NCBI GenBank assembly: GCA_964019415.1 | Contig: OZ025882.1 | Coordinates: forward strand, 6,460,512 to 6,524,511 | Source of the DNA: Ianthella basta | Taxonomy: Eukaryota; Porifera; Demospongiae; Verongiida; Ianthellidae | Direction of reading: 5' to 3' | Length of the DNA: 64,000 nt | The notes under the pieces: generated by a model | What the model was told of the DNA's origin: nothing | Databases searched by the model: none | What the model saw: the letters and a program-made list of their open reading frames with translations, nothing else | Part shown: positions 54,179 through 64,000 of the stretch, in pieces | Layout: each line of letters opens with the position of its first letter | Numbering within the stretch: the first letter of the stretch is position 1 | Program-made: the position numbers and the translations under genes

Positions 54179-57100
54179 CTTCACGAACCCTTCTTCACCC
54201 TTTTCGTGCAACTCTGACAGAATTTGTACTCGTGCCTTCAAATTTGCTATCCTACGATTCTTATACTGGTCAGCAAGAAGAAAGCAAAGATCATACAGTC
54301 GCGCACACTTAAGCCTCAAAGTATAAGAAAATGCTACTCACTCGTATTACTTTCCATGGCCAGTTGGTAAGAACTCTGAGAATGGGAGAGCGTTGCTTAT
54401 AGCTGGTGATGATGTTCTGCAGATATAAAGGAGTTATGGCAGTGTATACGTACCATTGCAGTGCAATACGAATAAGCAGAAGGACTTACGTTAGCCCGGC
54501 TGATAAGAGCTCGCCTTTCAGCTGCTAGCATCAGATTCTGAAACCAAACAAAGGGATCACAGCTGTGCTATACACACTATTCACACTTCACCCTCATAGC
54601 CCATGCATGCACACCTACAGTAATAAAGAATCTTCTTTTCTTTGACCGAGGCATGGCGTTGTCTGCTGGCATACATGGGAAGTCTACTATCCAATCCTGC
54701 ATGGAGGCAAATGATAATGCCATGCTGAGTACTCAGTATTCGAGAGCTATATAAATTTGTACTAGCAGTTCTGCTCACAGCATATGGTGATGTTATACCA
54801 GCAGACTCCTCAGTAGCCTGTACCACCATCTCGGCTTGCTGTGATGGTGGCAAAGTGTCTGAATAACCAAATGGTAAGTCTTCAGAATCTTGCACTGTTG
54901 GTTCAACAAATTCCAGCGCCAGTTTGCAATTGACAACTTCCTCCTGTGACAATGAAGTATAGGACCTTGGTGTGGGTCATATTAGCTAGATTACTAGGAA
55001 TTATCATGAACAAGTAAATTTCCAACCAAAATGTGCCAGGAGCATGCACTCAAATAGTCAACGTCATCATTATCAATGTTGATTGTGTATATACGTATAT
55101 GAGCATACTCAGTAAGGGACATATATGTCTGATACGCAACCATGACATTTTTCCACCAAATTCCATTCAACAAACACGCATATACCTACGTATGGTACAC
55201 ATGTCACTGTGTATATGAGGATGGCATGCCATATCTGCATGTCCATGACAATAATGTAGCATGTAGCTGCATGAGGGCTCAATTACAAAAGGGCCCCGAA
55301 CTCAGTGGAACTATACATACATACACATACTCTAAATGTAGCTCACGCCTCATATAGAGGCCGGGTTTTGAATTGATAGTGGGTCTCAAATCCACACACA
55401 GCAACTCTTTGACAGAGAGGTGTGGGTTTGAGGTTTGACCCATGGTGGCCAGTTTGAGTTCCCGCTACAGCAACAATGTCCATGAGAAATAGCATGACTT
55501 CTTTCGAGTTGAACGGCACAAATTATAGGTGGAGGAGAGCAAAGAAGAGTTAATGTGTGAGGGATATGGGCATGACTGTCATCCACTCTACATGGTGATC
55601 CGTGTTCAGCTTTCTCAAAAGAGCTGCACCTGTGACTCTACAGATGATCACAGTGCCTATAGCTAACACTCAATAAGATTTCATACAGAACTCGGACTAT
55701 ACATGAAGCTGGACTAAATTTAGAGCCCCAGGCCTCTATTTGGACTAATACAGTACGATATAGTCGCTGAAGGGTGCACGTGACTCATGCAGTCCCATTG
55801 TCCCATTGTTCCTTACCATCCTCTGCAAAGGCTCATCCTTAGTGTCCTTGCAATTCACTTCACCTTCACTGAGGCAGGTCACTTTGTTTGTGTCCTTGCT
55901 CACATCCTACAGTAACAACCACCACACTAAAATGTTAGGATAGCTATAGTAGGCGGCTTACCAAAGTATATTCTGGCACTTACACAGGACTGTGAAGGAT
56001 CAGGCAAGGTTGCCTCCCCATCTTCAACATCTAGTGCAGTGATCTCAGAAGGTGCTGCTTCGGCATCATACCTTGGCTGCATGTTGCTACTGTCTTCTGC
56101 CAACTCGCTGGTGGCTTGAACTTGTCCTGCCTTTCTCCTCATTCGCTTTGCCTACCAATAAAAAAGCATATTTAATTTTCCCAACAGCTGAAGCATTTGC
56201 TTTGGAGCTACGTACATTCAGAGTGTTTCAGACTTTCAGGTAAACTTAAGCAAAGTACCATATGACTGCATTCTATCACATTAATATTAGAGCCATCAAA
56301 TTTTAAGGCACGTTCACACATGCACATTCCATGGACATTGGTTGAGTGCTACCATTTCACAATACATTTGTATCTTTGAATTCTGATTTTGGTGTTCCAC
56401 GTATAATGCCACCTCCCACTCTCACAAAGCACCACGGCACAATTGTCACGGTACAAACTGATCTGCTGTGTATAGGGCAAAAGATGAGGCTTGATATTGA
56501 CGCTGAAAAGCCTCCAATCAATTCTGGTTTGGTGATGATAGAGCCGGTGCATGGTCGAAGTATATATCATGCCTTTCGTCCAAAGTAATTCTATACAGTG
56601 AAACCTCGCTAAAACAACCACCTCTATAAAGCAACCACCTTAGAAATAAAACCGCTTTCATTTAGTCCCAAATCTGTGCAATAATTAATTAATTAAGACC
56701 ACCTCAAAAATAAGACCACTTCGCATGGCCCATATGGTGATCTGATTTCTGAGGTTCCACTGTACATAAATACATACTTCGGCTACTTCATTCTCAACCG
56801 TCTAATGTTCCAATGGAAGCAGCTCCATTCATTGTCTTCTCAGACCTTAGTTACAACCCTCTACATGTGTGCCAAGTTTAAAAGCCAAGCTGCACTTAGG
56901 TAGTTGCAGAGAATTATAACCAATCTATCATGCCAGCTTAATTATGATGCCAAGCCATACATACTTATTTGCAACACAGAACATGTGCACGTCAGCAAAC
57001 TCCTGTGTACTTACCCTTGACTTGCTAGCCTTCTCATGCTTGCTCATTCTCTTAATCTCTTGCTTCTGTGTCATCTCTTCAAGTGCATGCTCCTTTGGTT

Positions 57101-60100
57101 GAACCTGCGGCTGCATGTGTATTTCATAGCATATGTCATAAGTATAGTTCGGGCAAACACACACACACTTGTCAATATGGCACAAAGAAAGTAAGGTGTG
57201 AATCACCTTCATTACTGGCCGTTTCAACTGTTTGCGGAGGTCACCATTCTTCTTCTGCATAATGTAGAACAAATGTGGCTGGGTGCAATCATTGGCACAA
57301 TAAGTAAGACTACACCCAACATTTGCTTTCTGTAGACTAGTAGCAGGCTATTGTATGCACATGAATCGAAAAGCTAATGCATCCAAGAAAAGTTAGAATG
57401 TGATCATACCTTCAAATCTTTCACTTTAGCACGCAAGCTTTGCTCCTTGCTCACACTGAGTTCACACTCTTCCTACATACGCATATTGTGATCACAAACT
57501 GTTAATTTAACCACATGCAGAAACAGCAAGCACAAAGAGGTATAGGTACTCACCTTCAGTTGCACATTCTTCAATGTCAGGGATGCAATTTGCTTATCCT
57601 ACAAAGAATTGAGGCATGGTAACAACATGATAATAAACTGTATGCATTGCAAACTTAGCCATGCAGTGTCACGCACTTTTCAATAACTGCATGCACTGAT
57701 CCATAAAATAAATGCATACACATGGGAAGTATACTCCCACATGTGCATGTCTCACCTGATTCCGTGCAGGGGTACGCTCCACAGCAAGTAACCTATGTTC
57801 CTATGTACCCAATTCAGGGGAGGTACATACATATATTAAGTATTCCATAGTTACGTACCACAATTCTGCAAGCATAGCCTCACCAACATCACTTTCTCTG
57901 CCATAACTTGTTTATATGCAACAAGCTGTGCATCATTCTGTGCATTAGCAAGGTCTCTCTTTGTTTTCTGGAAATGGGACAAGTGAATGGATATAGGTTT
58001 AATGCACATCCTTGCATGTAAGTGTGTTACGACACAAATAACTTACCAGGTTTTCATTTTGCTCTCTCACTTCAGCAACTTCCACTTCAAGCTCAGAACA
58101 TCTGTCATCGAGCTATCAGTGCAAGATACATGACAATGTGGATAAGATACATGACTTGTATGTAGCAAGAGGATAAGACTGAGCTGAAAGACCATTTCTG
58201 TGGGTCACAGTGTTGTGGATACATCCTCACCAAATTGACTCTGTCCTGACACTCTTCCTCCAACTCAGAGTACCATGTGCGCCATTGTGTCACTGTGTCA
58301 TTCAGCTTTCGCTCCTGCAAACAGAGGTACAGTAGAACCTACCTTAACCGGGCAGTGCCCGTAACTCAGAAATGTCCGTATCTTAGAAATACCAACAATA
58401 AAGATTAAATGCAATGTAATTACAATAATTGCAATTAAACTGTAATACAGTACATATAGTACTGTACTGTAATACAGTTTTTTATGAATCAGGCACACAT
58501 GCGCCTTGCCTGTGATACAGAACACACACAACATGAATGAATTGAAATAATTTGACTACAGGACACTGAAACAAGTCTAGTCATCGTGCAGTATGTTCAA
58601 GAATTACACATAACAACCTATGTACTATAATACAGTACATTATTGTCGAGCCAAAAGGCGAGGCAAGTAATTGTGATGCGCTGTCGTCCCCCGTTTGTAT
58701 ATATGTATATCCATCCCAGTCAATCTGAAACACCTAGATTGCACAATAGCCCAGTGTTCTTCGCAGGCGCTCGCGACAACAAAACACTCTATTTGGCCAC
58801 CATCGGCCACCAAACTGCTTAACACTCCACTTCATCGCTGCACGCTACATCCAGATTGTTGTTAACAGCGTCCATTGCTCCAGTGAGGGCTACACACCTG
58901 TTGGCAATTCCACCATATTGGCTAACGTCATTTGCCTCGCGTGGCCAGGAACACTTCCACTGTTCTCTCAGGTGAAGCGCACAATGCGCATTGCGTTAGC
59001 ACAGCACGGACGGGCTTCCCTGCGCAGCTCCAAATATGTAAGTGTCAGTTGTCTAGCTGCCATCCAGTGCTTTGCCTGGCTTGCTATCCCTTCCTTCTGA
59101 CAGCCAGTGAAAGCAGATTACAGTTCTATTGCCCAAAATGTACGTATTTGCCCTGGTTGAGTTACGCTCATGCACTGTACTTTACTGAAATAGCTTGCTA
59201 TATACATTCAAGTGAGGTTGTTTGCATTTTAATGTATGCCCTAGTAGTACTGTACTGAAATACAGTACAAACACATGATCAAAACTTTTTAAGTTATAAA
59301 AATTGATTTTTTAAAAAAAATTTTCTTAAAATCTTTTGCCTGCCCGGTAGAGGGAGGTGCCCATAACTACAAGGGACAAGGGAGGTTCTACCGTACTGTA
59401 TTTGTCCAGACTATACAGTCATTTCTACAAGCACTTTTACATTTAAAACATACATTCCTTCAGCCTTAGCATATTTGTTACGGTGCCGGAAAATGTTCAT
59501 CAGTTTGACATTCAACTATATATTCAGAAATACAATAATTGCCTTAATCTGAGATGGGGTAATGAACAGATAAATGTCATCCAAAGCATGTGTATACGTT
59601 TACACACACCTGCTTTCGTAGATAACGATTCTGCTTATCCAGCTTTCCAATTACTGCCCCTCGGTACTCCTGTATGCAATAGAACAAAAGCATGTGCTAT
59701 GGTAGGAATATCAATAAACAATCGGAAGTACGTAAGGACAAGTGTAAACTTTGGATATACATTCACCATTTCATATTGCTTGTCCTCTACTTGATCTTGC
59801 AGCCATACAACTTGCCCATGCTATTATACAAATGCAATGATAGATTCTGATGACACAATGAACAAAATGCAGACTGATAAAGGTCTAGCATACAGTACAC
59901 CATGCAGATTTCATATCTCTCTCTGCATAGTCACGTACTATCCAAGCATGCAGTACATGCATGTAGATGTCCAATCTGCATAATTCTGAACATGCAGTTA
60001 CTATAATACTTGTAGCAAGCTACAGAACTGTAAGACATACAAATTAGCGACTTGCTTCAATACCATACAAAAATACATGTACTCATGTGTGCAACTGTGT

Positions 60101-61183
60101 GTGTACATATACACGAATAGCTCACTAGGTCTTCATTTTGCTCTCTGACTTCAGCAAGTTCCATTTCAAGGTCCTGATACCTGTCAATAGTCTACATGAA
60201 TCAGTGATAGATGCATGGTAATGTGCATGCGTACAGATACAAATACATAAGCTTACTAGGTCTGCATTTTGCTCTTTGATCTCATTTTCCTCTCTGAGTT
60301 CAACAAGTTCCGCTTCAAGCTGATTACACCTGGCACGGATCTACATGCATGTAAATATCAGTGCAAGATGCATGGTGATGGCTAGTGCGTAGTTGTTCGA
60401 GCACTTGCGTAGCAGAAATTTACTGTAACTCAGCTGAGTCTCTGAGCTGAGACTCACTGAGTTACAGTGAATTTCTGCTATGCAAGATCTACCCACTAGC
60501 CACAATATGTCCCACGTAGCAACGAGTATCTATGTTATCATGCATGGTGATGTATACAAGGTGCATGCATGGAGCTACACTGAAGAACTACTGTCAAAAT
60601 ATAACAGTTTTATGGGTTTTTTCACCTCATTGGCCTCATCCTCAGAGGCTTGCAACCGTTCCTCCTGCAAAGAAGTTAAGTTAAATCCTTATACAGAGAC
60701 TGCAATCAATTGCCGTAAACACACTTATATATTTGCATGCAAATACTATGGTAAACAAACAAGGCTCCTCTGAATCTTTCAGATTCAGAAGGTTTGTCAC
60801 TGAGTGCAAAAATGGCAATTAAAGCAAAAACTATACAAGCACTATGCCACCTATAATAACAACATTATAACAAATCTCCTGAAGTGTCTTCTAACAGTAT
60901 TCATAATCTGTATGTCTTCATTGCACGAATACAAACATATGTAGGAATCATCCAGATGGGAACAATGTCATGCAGTTATATACAATGAGCTATAATGGTG
61001 TGCCGGTCATTGCCAGTACATTAATATACCTGCATATACGTCTCCATTCGCAACTGTGTCATCTGTGCCTTAGCATGCTCCACATACAATTCCAGATCCT
61101 TCTTATCCTTAAGAAGGCATCTGATCTTGTGCTTTGCCCTCTCCACCTCCCTCTGCATTTGCATTGTTAGCCACCAATATCCA
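54179..61183 (-). CDS. Long coiled-coil gene, 21+ small exons, probable N-terminal part of DD3
   Basis: Exons: 61183-61030, 60664-60626, 60340-60257, 60191-60126, 59820-59767, 59669-59610, 58314-58231, 58112-58047, 57967-57884, 57800-57756, 57598-57554, 57472-57410, 57254-57207, 57110-57015, 56151-55984, 55906-55817, 54943-54779, 54696-54619, 54537-54490, 54416-54342 and 54265-54179. After the first, all are multiples of 3 in phase 0, about 566 aa in total. The first half is heptad-like coiled coil: DLEMELAEVREQNEDL, SELEVEVAEVREQNENL and AELVELREENEIKEQNADL are repeated exon products. The middle is acidic and Ser/Thr-rich. The last five exons are basic (DWIVDFPCMPADNAMPRSKK, NIITSYKQRSPILRVLTNW). 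The 5' end (an exon in phase 2 upstream of 61183) was not identified. Same strand, exon style and family as DD1/DD2 suggest that it continues into the Death domain at 52.7 kb. Confidence 0.6.
56596..56762. mobile_element. 167-bp MITE, CAGTGAAACCTC ends, TA duplication
   Basis: CAGTGAAACCTCGCTAAA on the left and the reverse complement of the right end, CAGTGGAACCTCAGA, are flanked by TA (56594-56595, 56763-56764). It belongs to the same family as the element at 46531. It sits in an intron of the coiled-coil gene. Confidence 0.75.
58330..59393. mobile_element. 1064-bp TIR element in a coiled-coil gene intron
   Basis: The left end CAGTAGAACCTACCTTAAC and the reverse complement of the right end, CGGTAGAACCTCCCTTGT, are imperfect inverted repeats flanked by TA. 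CCGGGCA/TGCCCGG motifs lie just inside both ends. The interior (ORFs of at most 108 codons) shows no transposase motif, so it is non-autonomous or decayed, pogo/Tigger-like by its ends. Confidence 0.65.
60381..60539. mobile_element. Fold-back element 2 (159 bp, 13-bp target duplication)
   Basis: ATGCATGGTGATG flanks both sides (60368-60380, 60540-60552). The outline matches the element at 51127: GCTAGT start, CGAGCACTTGCGTAGCAG arm, a hairpin through CAGCTGAGTCTCTGAGCTGA, the return arm CTGCTATGCAAG, and the 3' tail GTAGCAACGAGTATCTATG. It lies in a coiled-coil gene intron. Confidence 0.82.
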
Positions 61184-62290
61184 CTGCAAAGAGAAAAGTG
61201 AGAACTGCGTGTGTAATCGCTGGTTGTAAGTGCATGTACATAGCTAGCTATAACTGCCTGGTCTGGCCACAGCCTCAGAATCACCTGCAGGTACGTACAG
61301 ACTTCTAGATTTGTCAGCAACCTAATTAACAGCTGCAGAACAGACAGAGACTATAGGCCTGGACTCCTGTGGGTAGCTGCTAAATAGTATTATATGACTA
61401 ATGGGCCACTGGGCTAGCTGGGCTAGCCATGCCCTACTGGATCACAAGCATCAGCAAAGGGTACAAGAGAACTGTGAATACTATGGCTTATTCATGAGCT
61501 GACTCAAGCAATGTGGTCTTGCTTGCGGTCTGCAGCTAAATATATTTACAAACCAAGACCACACATATGCAGATTTAACCCTCTGGTCTGATAGTAACCC
61601 TTTGAGAGCCTCTCATTCAAGTACAGCGAACTACAGCAATAACTCTCATTTCTTAGATAGTACCAAAGAGAAATGACGCAGTACGCAAGCACCAGCCATA
61701 CTACAGAAAGAAAAGTGCTATAATCATCCCAACCTGGGTAAATCATTATCACCTGGGCTGGTTTAATAGCTACTCAGTGCTGTAATATAACCAATCGAGG
61801 TACAATTATCATGTGTGACAATTACAGTATTATACGTACAACAGTGGCGGCAGGACGCATGCATGAACGCACCATGTACCACACGATGCACGAACTGACG
61901 GCTATTTACCCGACTCGCGGCTTCAATGGGTCGACAGAGCACGGCTGTTTCGAGGCGGCAGCTTAGTTTTTGCGAGTAAATTGGAAACGGGAATCCAACA
62001 GTTGGCGTATTCGGAAGGACGGCCTTGTTTTTAGCCTTTTTCTCCGTGATCTCTTGGACAACCACTACGTTACGGCAACGACAGGTAAGCTTGATAGTTG
62101 TTAATGTGCTTATGGGTTTAAAAGCGTTGTTCATGCCTTTTCACTTGTGATATATGGACATATACTTTCTTATGTTTAATTGCTTGTAGCGCGATTCTCC
62201 GGGTTTTCCTGCAATGATGCTATACGTTGTGGGATAGTCCAGCCATCATACAACACTGTACTGTTGAGAGTGTTCTACTGCCATTTTCCT
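61184..62290. other. 5' region of the coiled-coil gene, possible promoter
   Basis: A moderately CG-rich patch at about 61850-62090 ends with a CAG|GTAAGC donor on the plus strand (62084 onward). It could be a first, perhaps non-coding, exon of an unseen plus-strand gene, or the promoter of the coiled-coil gene. No coding exon is certain. Confidence 0.3.
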
Positions 62291-62442
62291 ACAACCCGTT
62301 GTAAGAGCAAATGTTTTGGTTATTATTGTGAACAGTGCAGCCATCTTTGTTGGGCTGACTGCATATCAATGCTTCTTTACAGGATGCCAGATTGCATCAG
62401 AGCAGTGCATTCTTTGAAATGCAAACTGCTGTACCATGTGGC
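62291..62442 (+). repeat. Left arm of a 152-bp inverted repeat
   Basis: The stretch from ACAACCCGTTGTAAGAGC to GTACCATGTGGC recurs in reverse orientation at 63849-64000. The arms are near-identical and equal in length, separated by 1406 bp. A plus-strand reading across it has clustered Cys (YYCEQCSHLCWADC). Confidence 0.9.
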
Positions 62443-62530
62443 CAAATTTATATGATAATTATGGATTTATTGGACTGATTGGATGTGGATGGTAACGTCA
62501 AAGGAATCTAACAATAAAGTATGCTAAAGT

Positions 62531-62594
62531 AGTTATCACCTAGCGATAACTTAGTTATCACCCAGTGATAACTAGTGTCATCTAATGATAACTA
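62531..62594. repeat. Palindromic GTTATCAC...GTGATAAC array
   Basis: GTTATCACCTAGCGATAAC and GTTATCACCCAGTGATAAC, then a degenerate third copy with TGATAACT. Each unit is itself a near-perfect palindrome of 19 bp. Confidence 0.8.
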
Positions 62595-63848
62595 GAAATA
62601 CTTGTTGAAAAAGGAGATGATAGCAGTCACTATCAATATAATTATATATTTAGCACCTCTTGACTTCTAGTAGTTACCCTGACAAGATGTTTGTAGTTGC
62701 CCTGATGCATGCTTCTCAGTCATTTGCAAGTAGAACACATGCTCATCCTTGCCCTGACCCAAATGATGCTAATTTGGGTAGTCTTTCTGGTTGTGCCAAA
62801 TGAGACTAAGTGTCATACCAATGACAAGGTTACTCTAAGTGACCGTGGAAGTACTGTTCACTGAGTCACTCATGCATGTTGAACTGTTATGGCAACAGCA
62901 ACATGGATTTCGTTCCATTGTAATTGCTGCATGTACTGTAGGGTGTGAAAGCAGTGGAGCACAGGCACAGGGCATTAAATGTAAGGTAAAGTGGGAGGTT
63001 CCTAATGTAACAGGGTTTCTCAACATGATGCGCCGCCTATTGCTTGTAAGTGAGGGAACAGCTTCTGTGTTTGCATGTATTTAGCGCAGGTGTCAATGTG
63101 ACACCAGACTGGGTGTTCCTTCGCATACAGGCAAACAGTGGTGCCCTGTTTAGGTCACCCTATCTTGTTCCAAGCCCCCAATTTACTTTACTCATCCTTC
63201 AAATGGTTGCGGGCATCTTTAGACCAGCTGGAAGTTTCTCAAGGTCCTATGGGAATCTTCTGCTGGGGTCTCCCACCTTAGCAACACTTTTGTTCGCCAG
63301 CGACAGGAGAAACTGTTCTAGCTCACCCTAAGCAGAAGATGCATCTCTTCAACGGTGCATGATGAAGTTGAAGTCACATGCTGAACAGGATTTGAATGCA
63401 TGCCCGATGAGCCAGTTGACAATGACAATTATCTGTATAAAGAGGAATGGGGGCTGGGGGTGGAAACAGCTGCAGAGGACATCCCCCAACATATCTATCT
63501 GGCTCTGATTGGATGTTTGTGAAAGGAAGTGTTGTAACCAGGTATAAGCTAAGGAAGGACAAGATAAAAATTATATTACAAAATATAGCTATAGCAACCT
63601 ACTAACATCAGATGCATTAGCTATACAATATTGTTCATAATGTGTTGATTTTAATGATACTTTCCATGCAGCCAACTGCGGTGCAATCCCCACACATGTT
63701 TCAATGCAATTTATACAATACAGTACAATGTTTGAAAAAGCAGCACTGCTACGCTGCATGCATGCAGAGTGTTTCTAGGATGCATAGTTGAAATTGTATT
63801 TTAGTACTATTAGTTTAACAACAGTAACTATATGTACATAAATTTTCA
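62595..63848. other. Spacer between inverted-repeat arms, no supported gene
   Basis: ORFs are shorter than 95 codons and have no recognisable motif. Confidence 0.4.
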
Positions 63849-64000
63849 GCCACATGGTACAGCAGTTTGCATTTCAAAGAATGCACTGCTCTGATGCAAT
63901 CTGGCATCCTGTAAAGAAGCATTGATATGCAGTCAGCCCAACAAAGATGGCTGCACTGTTCACAATAATAACCAAAACATTGGCTCTTACAACGGGTTGT
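63849..64000 (-). repeat. Right arm of the 152-bp inverted repeat (reaches the window end)
   Basis: Reverse complement of 62291-62442. Pairing starts at GCCACATGGTAC and is still perfect at the last base, so the repeat probably continues beyond the window. Confidence 0.9.

Noticed and set aside
58918-59258. ORFs inside the 1064-bp TIR element as a transposase
   Set aside because: About 100 codons, no helix-turn-helix or DDE-type motif visible.
61763-62134. Minus ORF MNNAFKPISTLTTIKLTCRC as exon 1 of the coiled-coil gene
   Set aside because: No donor giving the required phase 2 into the exon at 61183 was found; composition looks like promoter or UTR.
62180-62455. Plus-strand Cys-rich ORF as a piggyBac zinc ribbon
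   Set aside because: Only a loose YxCxxC pattern; no catalytic domain nearby, so noted only in the inverted-repeat finding.

Overview
The window is animal nuclear DNA. Genes are split by GT-AG introns, there are long (GT)n/(AC)n microsatellites, a pol III tRNA gene and an animal gene set: RPL3, NDUFB10, EME1, a CDR2-like gene, CLCN7 and MRPL12. Short introns, very tight gene spacing, large single-exon beta-helix/multi-pass membrane proteins and tandem Death-domain genes suggest an early-branching animal, most likely a sponge. That placement is inference only.

Layout. 1-8540 is a satellite of about 10-bp units with a higher-order period near 950-960 bp; its long ORFs are artefacts. 8541-21014 holds two tandem paralogous 4.1-kb intronless genes (PMP-A 9791-13876, PMP-B 16935-21014). 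Each encodes a signal peptide, a large ectodomain with beta-helix-like repeats, a Cys-rich stalk and 8-9 membrane segments. Their upstream DNA was duplicated too: each copy has a TATA-like box, a tandem array of ETS-type ACTTCCTG sites and a 57-nt TPR-like exon on the other strand. 21.7-41.0 kb is a dense housekeeping block: EME1 (-), RPL3 (-), NDUFB10 (+), CDR2-like (-), CLCN7 (-, 27 exons, with tRNA-Gly in an intron) and MRPL12 (+). RPL3/NDUFB10 and CLCN7/MRPL12 are divergent pairs. The EME1 start codon lies only 66 bp after the RPL3 stop.

41.6-61.2 kb is a cluster, all on the minus strand, of one gene family: many small phase-0 coiled-coil exons, then a Death-domain exon of exactly 288 nt (phase 1-1), then a short last exon with a Cys motif. 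DD1 is membrane anchored and DD2 lacks the anchor. A broken Death-domain copy (50.2-50.7 kb) and a third intact Death-domain unit (52.1-52.7 kb) follow; the latter probably ends the long coiled-coil gene at 54.2-61.2 kb. A 1-kb copy of CLCN7 exons 3-5 sits inside this cluster.

Mobile-element remnants cluster in the last 20 kb: two fold-back elements with 13-bp target duplications, a TIR element with a 9-bp duplication, three elements with TA duplications and CAGTGGAACCT-type ends, and a 152-bp inverted repeat whose right arm reaches the window end.

Gene models were built by hand from splice signals, reading phase and recalled family sequences. No search or alignment was run.
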